DNA of 64,000 nt from Algoriphagus sp. (GTDB taxonomy: Bacteria; Bacteroidota; Bacteroidia; Cytophagales; Cyclobacteriaceae): assembly GCF_029254265.1 (NCBI RefSeq), contig NZ_JAQWXX010000132.1:1-64000 (forward strand), in the 5' to 3' direction. A model generated the notes under the pieces. It worked only from the letters and a program-made list of their open reading frames with translations. It did not search any database and was not told the DNA's origin. The position numbers and the translations under genes were made by a program. This document shows positions 10,625 through 19,660 of this stretch, piece after piece (the stretch's first letter is position 1; the number at the start of each line of letters is the position of its first letter).

Positions 10625-10790
10625 AGTGGTGGAAAATTACCAAATAAGACGAAAGCTGAGTGGATTAAGTTTTTTATAAAAGTGTATAAGTGAAAACATG
10701 AGCTTATTTTTCTCAATTCATAGTTTCCGATTTGTGTCGTTTTGTTCTAGAGCTGTACAAATAAAAAAGGCAAGCATGTAAGACTTGCTT

Positions 10791-10855
10791 TCGGGGGGAG
10801 TCGAACCGATGACCTTCCCGCTGGCTAGCGGGACATTTTAGTCTCAGAGCAGCGC
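10791..10855 (-). pseudogene. degenerate tRNA-like fragment (T-arm retained) interrupted by an 18-bp palindrome
   Basis: Shares GGAGTCGAACCGATGACC with the intact tRNA-Ala, then diverges into TCCCGCTGGCTAGCGGGA at 10816-10833. Confidence 0.6.
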
Positions 10856-10862
10856 TACAAAT

Positions 10863-10890
10863 AAAAAAGGCAAGCCGATAGACTTGCCTT
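10863..10890 (-). terminator. intrinsic terminator of tRNA-Ala
   Basis: Hairpin AAGGCAAG...CTTGCCTT (10867-10874/10883-10890) followed on the minus strand by a T-run. Confidence 0.7.
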
Positions 10891-10892
10891 GG

Positions 10893-10966
<74 letters not shown>

Positions 10967-10983
10967 TTTATTGTGACGTTTAA

Positions 10984-11025
10984 GGCTCTAGCCTCCCGAT
11001 AGCTATTGGGATGAGCTAATCCCCC
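10984..11025 (-). pseudogene. 5' tRNA-Ala fragment interrupted by an 18-bp palindrome
   Basis: Minus strand GGGGGATTAGCTCA-[TCCCAATAGCTATCGGGA]-GGCTAGAGC; flanks match the 5' end and D-arm of the intact tRNA-Ala. Confidence 0.6.
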
Positions 11026-11076
11026 ATTTTATGGTTTGCAAATATAGACCTCAGTTTCTTGTTTACAAGAGAATAT

Positions 11077-11697
11077 TTACTCTGTCGAATAATTTATTCT
11101 AGTTAGAATGCTTCGGCCCAGAGTGACCTCATCGGTAAACTCAAGTTCGCCACCAACAGGAATTCCTCTTGCTATCGTACTTACTTTTATTGATTTTTCC
11201 TTTAACCTTTTGGCTAGATAAAAGGAAGTAGTATCTCCTTCCATCGTAGCAGAAAGAGCCAAAATAACTTCTTGAACCGGTTGATCTTGTTGAGCTTTTT
11301 CGATTCGTTCCATTAAGGATTCTATTTTCAATTCTTCCGGACCTATCCCCTGAATTGGAGAAATGACACCACCAAGAACATGGTATTTCCCTGAGAATTG
11401 GTTGGTATTTTCAATGGCTAAGACGTCTCGAATATCTTCGACCACACAGATTAGACCTCCATCTCTTCTATGACTAATACAAATACTACACTCTTCTGCA
11501 TCTGAAATATTGTGACAAGTTTTACAGTACTGGATTTCAGTTCGCATCCGCGTAAGGGCTAAAGCAAGCGCTTCAGTGTTCACTTCATTTTGCTTGAGTA
11601 GATGTAGCGCAAGTCGCAATGCAGTTTTTTTTCCTATTCCAGGAAGTCTGGAGATTTCGGTTACCGCGTCTTCGATGAGTTTGGAGGGTAAGTTCAC
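11077..11697 (-). CDS. recR: recombination mediator RecR
   Basis: RLPGIGKKTALRLALHLL, zinc finger YCKTCHNISDAEECSIC, Toprim VVEDIRDVLAIE, HVLGGVISPIQGIGPE. Confidence 0.95.
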   Translation of the reverse strand: MNLPSKLIEDAVTEISRLPGIGKKTALRLALHLLKQNEVNTEALALALTRMRTEIQYCKTCHNISDAEECSICISHRRDGGLICVVEDIRDVLAIENTNQFSGKYHVLGGVISPIQGIGPEELKIESLMERIEKAQQDQPVQEVILALSATMEGDTTSFYLAKRLKEKSIKVSTIARGIPVGGELEFTDEVTLGRSILTRINYSTE

Positions 11698-11711
11698 TAG
11701 ATAGGGATTAA

Positions 11712-12005
11712 TTAAACTATTGCAGCTTGGATTCCAGCGTCTAAAATAGCTTCACATAGAGGTTTTAACTCTTCATAACCTCCTTTTTTCACAGCACATT
11801 TCCCTTTATAATGAATAATTAGGGTGCATTGCTCTGCTTGTTCGACAGTATGCTTGCAAACTTTTACCAAAATATTGGCAACATGATCAAAGGTGTTGAA
11901 ATCATCATTATAAACAACCAAATCATAGGCGTCCAAATCGACTAATTCCTCCACTAATACTTCTTCTTCCTCAAACATCGGATGGGTTGTGTTCATTTGA
12001 TTCAT
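11712..12005 (-). CDS. clpS: ATP-dependent Clp protease adaptor ClpS
   Basis: YDLVVYNDDFNTFDHVANILVKVCKHTVEQAEQCTLIIHYKGKCAVKKG. Confidence 0.85.
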   Translation of the reverse strand: MNQMNTTHPMFEEEEVLVEELVDLDAYDLVVYNDDFNTFDHVANILVKVCKHTVEQAEQCTLIIHYKGKCAVKKGGYEELKPLCEAILDAGIQAAIV

Positions 12006-12057
12006 TTTGCAAAATTAAGAATATTAGACAACTTAGCGAACCGTCAGCTCCTCATTT

Positions 12058-13500
12058 ATGAATCCCCAAATAGTTCTCGTAGTAATCTCATGTTATTTCT
12101 TACTGCTTTTTCTGATTTCCTGGTTTACATCCAGAAAAGTTTCTGCTGACACTTTTTTCACAGGGGATCGCCAGTCACCCTGGTTTTTGGTCGCTTTTGG
12201 AATGATCGGAGCATCGCTTTCCGGAGTGACTTTCATTTCTGTACCAGGTGAAGTAGGTAATTCTAACTTCTTTTACTTTCAAGTTGTTTTAGGCTATACC
12301 TTGGGATATTTCACTATTGCCAAGGTTTTACTTCCACTCTATTACCGTTTAAACCTGGTTTCGATTTACTCTTATCTCGAGGATCGATTTGGATTTTGGT
12401 CTTATAAGACCGGTGCTTTTTTCTTTATTCTCTCCCGGACTTTAGGTTCATCACTTCGGGTCTTTCTAGTCGCTTCAGTATTGCAGTTGATTCTTTTTGA
12501 TTCCCTTGGTATTCCATTTTGGGTTTCTGTATTGATTACAGTAGGGTTGATTTGGCTTTATACCCATCGTGGAGGAATTAAAACGGTGGTTTGGACAGAT
12601 ACACTTCAGACTTTCTTTATGCTCGCTGCAGTGGTGGTTTGTATTGTTTTGATTGGCAACGAATTGAATTTCGAGGGTGTCAAGGACTATTTCACCGCAG
12701 TATCCAATGATCCTAGATCGAAGATTTTCAACTGGGATTGGAAAGCAGGTACCAATTTTTTCAAACAGTTTATCTCCGGGGCTTTCATTACTATTGTGAT
12801 GACTGGATTGGATCAGGATATGATGCAGAAAAATCTGACTTGTAAGAACATCGGAGATGCACAGAAGAATATGTTCTGGTTTACCATCATTTTGGTATTC
12901 GTTAATTTACTTTTTCTCTCTCTTGGGGTGATGCTTTATTTGTATTCGGAGACAAATGGAATTTCGCTTCCTGCTAAAACAGATGAGCTGTTTCCGATGC
13001 TGGCAACGCAGCATTTTTCTGCATTTGCAGGGATTGTTTTTGTACTCGGAATTACTGCTGCAGCCTATTCAAGTGCAGATTCTACTTTGACCGCATTGAC
13101 CACTTCCTTTTGTATTGATTTCTTGGAGCTTGAGCGAAAATATCCTGCGGAAAAGCGAGTGAGTATCCGCAAAAAAGTCCACTTGGTATTTACTTTTGTG
13201 ATGTTTTTAGTGATCCTTTTATTCCATTGGATTAATGATCAAAGCGTGATCAATTCGGTATTTATAATTGCGGGTTACACCTATGGCCCCCTTTTGGGCT
13301 TGTATTCATTTGGGCTTTTTACAAAATGGCAGGTTCAAGATCGCTGGGTGCCATACATTGCAGTAGCGGCTCCCGTTTTGGCTTATATCATTAGCTCAAA
13401 TTCAGAGGCTTGGTTTTGGGGCTATAAATTTGGCTTTGAAGTTTTGATTTTGAACGGTCTCCTGATGTTTACTGGATTGTTTTTGCTTCGCAAAAAATAA
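12058..13500 (+). CDS. sodium:solute symporter family (SSS) transporter
   Basis: Multi-TM protein; ADTFFTGDRQSPWFLVAFGMIGASLSGVTFISVPG. Confidence 0.88.
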   Translation: MNPQIVLVVISCYFLLLFLISWFTSRKVSADTFFTGDRQSPWFLVAFGMIGASLSGVTFISVPGEVGNSNFFYFQVVLGYTLGYFTIAKVLLPLYYRLNLVSIYSYLEDRFGFWSYKTGAFFFILSRTLGSSLRVFLVASVLQLILFDSLGIPFWVSVLITVGLIWLYTHRGGIKTVVWTDTLQTFFMLAAVVVCIVLIGNELNFEGVKDYFTAVSNDPRSKIFNWDWKAGTNFFKQFISGAFITIVMTGLDQDMMQKNLTCKNIGDAQKNMFWFTIILVFVNLLFLSLGVMLYLYSETNGISLPAKTDELFPMLATQHFSAFAGIVFVLGITAAAYSSADSTLTALTTSFCIDFLELERKYPAEKRVSIRKKVHLVFTFVMFLVILLFHWINDQSVINSVFIIAGYTYGPLLGLYSFGLFTKWQVQDRWVPYIAVAAPVLAYIISSNSEAWFWGYKFGFEVLILNGLLMFTGLFLLRKK

Positions 13501-13839
13501 TTAGATCGAGAGTTCAATCTCAGGATTCCAAAAATGCTTTTCAAAATTTAGGATCTGATCATTCTCGATTTTCACACCTTCTTTTTCAAGTAATTCCTGC
13601 ATTGCGGTCGGGCTGGAAAAATGGTTTTTTCCTGTTAATAAACCGACTCGATTTACTACGCGATGGGCAGGTACATCGGCCATCGTATGGGCTGCGTTCA
13701 TGGCGTATCCCACCATTCGAGCTCCACTTTTCAGCCCCAGATAGTGAGCGATTGTGCCGTAGCTGGTGACTCTGCCTTCGGGGATTAATCGTACCACTTG
13801 GTACACTAAATCAAAGTAATTAGGCTTTTCTCCTTTCAT
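13501..13839 (-). CDS. MGMT-family alkyltransferase-like (ATL) protein
   Basis: RLIPEGRVTSYGTIAHYLGLKSGARMVGYAMNA; reactive site PAHRVV instead of PCHRV. Confidence 0.85.
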   Translation of the reverse strand: MKGEKPNYFDLVYQVVRLIPEGRVTSYGTIAHYLGLKSGARMVGYAMNAAHTMADVPAHRVVNRVGLLTGKNHFSSPTAMQELLEKEGVKIENDQILNFEKHFWNPEIELSI

Positions 13840-14713
13840 CGGACCAGTTGATTATTGCTTGGTTTATGGCGTTTTTCGCACTTTTTTCAATTGCTTTTTC
13901 ACCTGATTTAATTGGGAATTGGAAACGGATGACTAGACTTTCTGGCTTCCGCTCCAGGACATTTAATTGAGCACCGTCCACAAAAACCCGATCAGAAAAT
14001 GGAGCCAATTCTTTGGAAAGGGATGACTCTAATTCATTTAATTGGACATTTGAATGAAAAGGAATTTCTGAATCAATAATAACTTGATGTGAGTCATTTT
14101 TGGAGTAATTCACCACATCTGAACTGAAAATCATGTTGTTTGGCACCAATATAATTTCCCCCGTTTCTCCTTTCAATACCAAATTGACCAAAGTGATATC
14201 TCGAATAAAACCTGTATTCTTTCCAACTGTAATTTTATCGCCAATCTCCAATTGTTCAGAAAACATAATGATTAATCCGTTGACAATATTAGTAATGTAG
14301 TCTTTGGTCAAAAGTGCAATGGCTGCAGCGACAATAGTGATGCTAGTCAGAAACTCCAAGGGTTTAATGTTGAAGGCTAGCATAATTGCTATCAGCAATA
14401 TATTCACGTTCAGAATCCAGCTGATCCGGTCAATTCCAATCATAAAGTTTGGCTGAACTTTGTGATCATCAGTTTTTTGAAGATAAAATTTCAAAACTGC
14501 AATCCTTCCTAAAGAAATAATGAGGTTTGCACTTAGTAAGAAGATTAAAGCTCGGAGTCCTGCTTGGATGAAAACGCTTTCTGAAATGTATCTAGTCAAA
14601 AAGGAATTTCCTTCATACAAAAATTCCAATCCGAATAGAATAGCTAGTTTAATGAAGAAGTTTCTTCTCCTTACATTTTCCTTACTCTTTATGATCGATT
14701 TAAGTTGGTTCAT
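13820..14713 (-). CDS. mechanosensitive ion channel (MscS) family protein
   Basis: TM helices then ISEQLEIGDKITVGKNTGFIRDITLVNLVLKGETGEIILVPNNMIFSSDVVNYS. Confidence 0.85.
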   Translation of the reverse strand: MNQLKSIIKSKENVRRRNFFIKLAILFGLEFLYEGNSFLTRYISESVFIQAGLRALIFLLSANLIISLGRIAVLKFYLQKTDDHKVQPNFMIGIDRISWILNVNILLIAIMLAFNIKPLEFLTSITIVAAAIALLTKDYITNIVNGLIIMFSEQLEIGDKITVGKNTGFIRDITLVNLVLKGETGEIILVPNNMIFSSDVVNYSKNDSHQVIIDSEIPFHSNVQLNELESSLSKELAPFSDRVFVDGAQLNVLERKPESLVIRFQFPIKSGEKAIEKSAKNAINQAIINWSDERRKA

Positions 14714-14772
14714 GCCTTTTTTTAAAAATTAAGCCTAATTTTAGGAATAATACGAGACAAATTTTAATTAGT

Positions 14773-15450
14773 ATGAGCAGAAATATAATCATAACTGGAG
14801 CAGCAGGAAATCTTGGAACAGCCGTAGTAGAAAAGTTTAAGCGTGAAGGTTATCATATCATTGCTTTGGTACAGCCTAATAAAGATGAACAAGTAGAGGA
14901 GGCAGACGATATCTACGAGGTGGATGTGACTGATGAAAATGCTGTGGCTGAATTCATTAAGGAATATCAACTCCAATATGGTGAATTGGATGCGCTGGCA
15001 ATGATCGTTGGAGGATTTGCAATGGGATCTATCTCAGAGACTAGTCAGGATGATTTTGAAAGCATGTTCAAGCTTAATTTTTTCAGTGCTTTTCATTTGG
15101 TAAAAGGATTTTTGCCAATCATGAAAAATCAGAAAAAAGGAACAATGCTATTTGTCGGGGCTCGTCCGGCATTACAATTAGAAGATGCAGTCGGCAAACT
15201 CGCCTATGCAATGAGTAAGAAGTTAATTTTCGATTTGGCGGAAATAGTCGGAGAGGAAACCAAAGAGACTTCAATTCGATCCCATATCTTTGTGCCAAGT
15301 ATTATAGATACTCCGCAAAATAGAGAGTCGATGCCTGATGCGGACTATAGTAAGTGGGTAACTCCAACCGATATCGCAGAATCCATGCATTTCGCAGTGA
15401 ATACTCCAGCACTTCAGAATACTACCTTCAAACTTTACGGTGAGGTCTAA
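14773..15450 (+). CDS. SDR family oxidoreductase
   Basis: IIITGAAGNLGTAVVEKF; YAMSK catalytic motif. Confidence 0.85.
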   Translation: MSRNIIITGAAGNLGTAVVEKFKREGYHIIALVQPNKDEQVEEADDIYEVDVTDENAVAEFIKEYQLQYGELDALAMIVGGFAMGSISETSQDDFESMFKLNFFSAFHLVKGFLPIMKNQKKGTMLFVGARPALQLEDAVGKLAYAMSKKLIFDLAEIVGEETKETSIRSHIFVPSIIDTPQNRESMPDADYSKWVTPTDIAESMHFAVNTPALQNTTFKLYGEV

Positions 15451-15461
15451 CTTATTTTAAG

Positions 15462-15923
15462 ATGAGAATTAAACTAATTTTAGCATTTGTATTTGCTTCT
15501 TTTTTTTCAAATATCTGCCTAGCCCAAACTGCTGAGCAGGAAGTTAAACATGTGATCGAATCTCTTTTTGATGGAATGAGAACCAAAAATACGGATCAAA
15601 TTGCTGCTGTTTTCTCGGGAGATGCGATTATGCAGACCATTGCCATGTCAGCTGATGGACCTCAAGTTAACTCGGGCTCTGTTCCGGATTTCTTAAACCG
15701 GATAGGTACAACACCAGCAGATACCCAACTTGATGAACGGATTTTAGATTATCAAATCAAAATAGATGGTCCAATGGCAACTGCCTGGACTCCTTATGAG
15801 TTTTATGTCAATGGTGATTTTAGTCATTGTGGGGTGAATTCCTTTCAGTTGGTCAAATTTGCCGAAGGCTGGAAAATAGTATACATCATTGATACCCGTC
15901 GCAAGGAGCCTTGTAACCCCTAA
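15462..15923 (+). CDS. secreted nuclear transport factor 2 (SnoaL-like) family protein
   Basis: Signal peptide; IESLFDGMRTKNTDQIAAVFSGDAIM...HCGVNSFQLVKFAEGWKIVYIIDTRR. Confidence 0.7.
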   Translation: MRIKLILAFVFASFFSNICLAQTAEQEVKHVIESLFDGMRTKNTDQIAAVFSGDAIMQTIAMSADGPQVNSGSVPDFLNRIGTTPADTQLDERILDYQIKIDGPMATAWTPYEFYVNGDFSHCGVNSFQLVKFAEGWKIVYIIDTRRKEPCNP

Positions 15924-15927
15924 GAAT

Positions 15928-16383
15928 ATGAATGAATTAAAGGCAAAGGTTTATGAGACCGCCATATCCAAGGTGAAGGAAAAAATAAAAATGCTTGATG
16001 AAGAACGTCGAGCGATTAATCTTGGGATTCTCGAAGATACCAAAAGTAGTGCAGGAGATAAGTTTGAGACTGGTCGAGAGACTATGACTCAAGATTTGCT
16101 TACAGTTGAAAAACAACTGAAGCAGGCTAAATTTGAGTTTGACGAACTCTGCAGACTCCAATCCATAAAGGGTATATCTCCAACTGTGCAAGAAGGTAGT
16201 TTAGTCCATTTGGGAAATGATATTTTCTTGATTTCTCTTAGTCTTGGTCAGCTTGATGTGGATGGACAAAAGATCTTTTTACTAAGCGAAAGCTCTCCAC
16301 TTGGACAAACTTTGATCGGTCAGAAAAAAGGAAGCGAGGTCAATTTTAGAGGCAAAATGATGAAAATTGAAGGCTTATTTTAA
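15928..16383 (+). CDS. GreA/GreB-like protein (often annotated '3-oxoacyl-ACP synthase' in Bacteroidota)
   Basis: Coiled-coil N-terminus, C-terminal PLGQTLIGQKKGSEVNFRGKMMKIEGL; start at ATG 15928 rather than the track start. Confidence 0.7.
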   Translation: MNELKAKVYETAISKVKEKIKMLDEERRAINLGILEDTKSSAGDKFETGRETMTQDLLTVEKQLKQAKFEFDELCRLQSIKGISPTVQEGSLVHLGNDIFLISLSLGQLDVDGQKIFLLSESSPLGQTLIGQKKGSEVNFRGKMMKIEGLF

Positions 16384-16802
16384 TCCTCCTTTGGGATAAA
16401 ACTCATCAATTCTTCTTCTCCATTAAGGAAAGTAAGTTTGTCTTTTCCGATTTTCAGATTTCCCACTTTGCTTAAAGCTCCCAGAAAATCTTGTTCACCA
16501 GTTCCAGGACAAGCTTTTCTGGTTACTGCACCAGGATCGAGTCTGATAGATGATCCTTCAAGAGCAAAACTGCCGGATAGATTGTTACAGCCCGTGAAAC
16601 CTGCTAGTTTTCCGCCTTCAAGAAAATTAAGGGAAGGAACACCATCTGCAAATTGACTTAGATCCAGGCTCTTTCCCATTAGAGAAGACAGTGCCCATGA
16701 ATTTCCCATCAACAGACTTAGAGGGTTTATTGGGTTCAAACTTCCACAGCTACTTACAACAAAGAAAATTAACCCTATACTGAATGACTTGATTGCTTTC
16801 AT
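16380..16802 (-). CDS. META domain-containing lipoprotein
   Basis: Lipobox FVVSSCGS; WALSSLMG...LAGFTGCNNLSGSF...TRKACPG, HslJ/META pattern. Confidence 0.75.
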   Translation of the reverse strand: MKAIKSFSIGLIFFVVSSCGSLNPINPLSLLMGNSWALSSLMGKSLDLSQFADGVPSLNFLEGGKLAGFTGCNNLSGSFALEGSSIRLDPGAVTRKACPGTGEQDFLGALSKVGNLKIGKDKLTFLNGEEELMSFIPKED

Positions 16803-16964
16803 GGTGTTTTATTTTGATGGGAAAGTTGAAAATGTAATGATCTAATTTAGCCAAAATTCAGATTAATCGAATTCCCTAAATAAGATCTTATAGTAATAAT
16901 TGCTTCCTTTTTTGATTTTTTTCTAATGTTTGTGCTATTTTTTTCAAAAAACTCTAATGAATTG

Positions 16965-16996
16965 TTTGGCTAATTGGGATTTAGGCAGTAAGATTG
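16965..16996 (+). promoter_or_regulatory. putative Bacteroidota promoter of the thr leader/operon
   Basis: TTTG (16965-16968), 20-nt spacer, TAAGATTG (16989-16996), one mismatch from TAnnTTTG. Confidence 0.35.
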
Positions 16997-17015
16997 TCAA
17001 GTCAATTTTCCAATC

Positions 17016-17180
17016 ATGGTATTTGCAGCGAAATTTTCTTCCAATGAAACCCAATTTCCGATCTCGGCGACTGGCGCATGCACATTTTTTTCTATGACTA
17101 CCGGAATGTTCACGATGATTACGGGTTGATCCCGTTCGATCTATAAAGTACCCGCCTCCGAGGCCTGAAAAGGCATAATC
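17016..17180 (+). promoter_or_regulatory. putative threonine-operon leader (leader peptide ORFs plus attenuator-like hairpins)
   Basis: Leader ORF ending SMTTGMFTMITG* (17094-17129), stop codon inside hairpin ACGGG-TTGAT-CCCGT; GCCT-CCG-AGGC and GCCT-GAAA-AGGC compete; immediately upstream of thrA. Confidence 0.55.
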
Positions 17181-17209
17181 AATTACAGAAATTAATCTCC
17201 AGTTTATTT

Positions 17210-19660
17210 ATGAAAATCATCAAGTTTGGTGGCTCATCCGTAGCGAACCATGACAACATTAAACGAGTTTTTTCAATTCTTCAGGAAAAACTGAAACGAA
17301 GCGAAATCGCCGTTATTTTTTCAGCTTTTGGGGGTGTTACCGAGAGTCTTTTAGAGATTGCCAGATTGGCTAGGGAGGGAGATGAAACGTATCGAGACCT
17401 CCTTCAAACACTGGAAGAAAAACATTTGATGCTTGTCAGACAGCTCATTGGAGTGCATAATCAGTCTACTGTCATGACTTATGTCAAAGTCCGATTTAAA
17501 GAATTGGAGGATCTCTTTCACGGTATCTATTTAATCAAGGAAAACTCACCACGCACACTAGATTATGTCGCAAGTTTTGGAGAGCGTTTGTCCGCATTTA
17601 TTTTGGCCGAGGCCCTTTCGGCTCAAGGAGTGCGAACTCAGTTTTTGGATGCAAGGGATGTGATCAGGACAAATGATCGATTTGGTCAGGCGAAAGTGGA
17701 CTTTGAAACTACCAACTCTCAAATCAAATCCTACTTTGGTAAGCATGAAGGAGTCAAAGTGATCACAGGATTTATTGCTTCCACAGCAAAGGGCGAAACC
17801 ACTACATTAGGTAGATCTGGCTCAGATTATACTGCAGCGATTTTTGCGGGAGCTTTGGAAGCGACAGACTTGGAGATCTGGACAGATGTTTCCGGAGTTT
17901 TGACTTCAGATCCAAGGTTGGTTTATACTGCATTTACCATTCCCCAGTTGAGTTATAGTGAGGCGATGGAGCTTTCGCATTTCGGTGCCAAAGTGATTTT
18001 CCCTGCAACTATGCAGCCGGCGATGAAGCGGAATATTCCGATTTACATCAAGAATACTTTTGAGCCTGAAAACCCTGGAACTCTGATTAATGGGGATGTG
18101 AGTGTAGGGCCATTGATAAAGGGAATCAGCTCAATTTCAAATATTTCCATGGTCACTGTGCAGGGAGCTGGTTTGATGGATTCTGCTGGAGCAAGTAGTA
18201 GGGTTTTTAAAGCTTTGGCAGAAGCAAAAGTTACAATACTCCTAATTTCACAAGCATCTTCCGAGCATAGCATTTGTCTTGCGATAAAGTCTCACGAGGC
18301 ATTTTTAGCCAAAGAATCGGTAGAAAAAGAGTTTTATTATGAGATCAAATCCGGTGAGATGGATGAGGTAACTCTGCTTCATAATCTAGCAACCATCGCG
18401 GTGGTAGGAGAAAATATGAAACATAATCCAGGAGCTTCTGGAAGAATGTTTCGTGCCTTAGGTAGAAATAATATCAACGTCGCTGCGATTGCGCAGGGTA
18501 GTTCGGAGTTAAATATTTCTGCGGTAATTCCCCAAGCAGATCTTCAAAAAGCACTGAATGCGTTGCATGAGGCATTTTTTCTCTCAGAAAATAAAGTTTT
18601 ACACGTGTTTTTGGTAGGGACAGGATTGATTGGGCAGGCGCTTATCAAGATGATTGCCAATCAGCAAGAAAAACTCCGTGGCGACAACGAACTGGATATT
18701 CAAATTCACGGCTTGGCAAATAGTAGATATATGGCCTTCCATGAAGATGGATTTGATTTGAAAAATCCATATCAACTTAGTGATACAGATGATAAAACTG
18801 ATCTCAATCGATTTATCGAAAAGATGGAAGAGATGAACTTCTCGAATTCTGTTTTTGTGGATTGTACCGCCAGTCAGGATGTAGCTGAGCTGTATTCTAA
18901 AATTTTGGAAGCGAAAGTTGCCATCGTAACTCCAAATAAAAAGGCAAATTCCGGATCGATGGAAAATTACTTGGCCTTGAAAAAAATCGCGAAAAAACGA
19001 GGAGTCAAATTCCTCTATGAAACGAATGTTGCGGCTGGTCTTCCTGTAATTAATACATTACAAGATTTAATGCTTTCAGGAGATAAAGTCATTCGGATTG
19101 AAGCAGTATTGAGTGGTTCGATGAATTTCATTTTCTCAGAACTCGAGAAAGGTGATCCATTCTCTGAAGTAGTGAAGCTCGCCAAGGAAAAAGGTTATAC
19201 CGAGCCTGATCCTAGAGATGATCTCAGCGGAATGGATGTGGCCCGTAAAATATTGATTTTGGGTAGAGAAGCAGAGCAGACTTTGGAATTTGATAATATT
19301 ACGATTCAGAGCATGGTTCCGGAGGATTGCCAAAAGGCAAGCTCTGTTACAGAGTTTTTCGAAAAACTCCAAGGGCACGATCAGTCCTTTTTAGATCTCT
19401 TGAAGGCCGCAGAAGCAAAAGGAGAAAAGCTCAGATTCATGGCTACTTTAGAAAATGGAAAAGCTAAAGTGGGATTGAATTCGCTGCCAAATTCACATCC
19501 TTTTAGTTCCTTGAGTGGAAGTGATAATATGATTCTTTTAACCACAGATCGGTACCTAGATCGACCGATGATTATTCGTGGACCAGGAGCAGGAGCAGAT
19601 GTGACCGCTGCAGGAGTTTTTGCAGATGTGATTCGAATCGGTAACTATACTCGAGAATAA
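17210..19660 (+). CDS. thrA: bifunctional aspartate kinase/homoserine dehydrogenase I
   Basis: KFGGSSVANHDNIKRV; homoserine DH domain VLHVFLVGTGLIGQALIKMI, GSMNFIFSELEKGDPFSEVVKLAKEKGYTEPDPRDDLSGMDVARK. Confidence 0.96.
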   Translation: MKIIKFGGSSVANHDNIKRVFSILQEKLKRSEIAVIFSAFGGVTESLLEIARLAREGDETYRDLLQTLEEKHLMLVRQLIGVHNQSTVMTYVKVRFKELEDLFHGIYLIKENSPRTLDYVASFGERLSAFILAEALSAQGVRTQFLDARDVIRTNDRFGQAKVDFETTNSQIKSYFGKHEGVKVITGFIASTAKGETTTLGRSGSDYTAAIFAGALEATDLEIWTDVSGVLTSDPRLVYTAFTIPQLSYSEAMELSHFGAKVIFPATMQPAMKRNIPIYIKNTFEPENPGTLINGDVSVGPLIKGISSISNISMVTVQGAGLMDSAGASSRVFKALAEAKVTILLISQASSEHSICLAIKSHEAFLAKESVEKEFYYEIKSGEMDEVTLLHNLATIAVVGENMKHNPGASGRMFRALGRNNINVAAIAQGSSELNISAVIPQADLQKALNALHEAFFLSENKVLHVFLVGTGLIGQALIKMIANQQEKLRGDNELDIQIHGLANSRYMAFHEDGFDLKNPYQLSDTDDKTDLNRFIEKMEEMNFSNSVFVDCTASQDVAELYSKILEAKVAIVTPNKKANSGSMENYLALKKIAKKRGVKFLYETNVAAGLPVINTLQDLMLSGDKVIRIEAVLSGSMNFIFSELEKGDPFSEVVKLAKEKGYTEPDPRDDLSGMDVARKILILGREAEQTLEFDNITIQSMVPEDCQKASSVTEFFEKLQGHDQSFLDLLKAAEAKGEKLRFMATLENGKAKVGLNSLPNSHPFSSLSGSDNMILLTTDRYLDRPMIIRGPGAGADVTAAGVFADVIRIGNYTRE

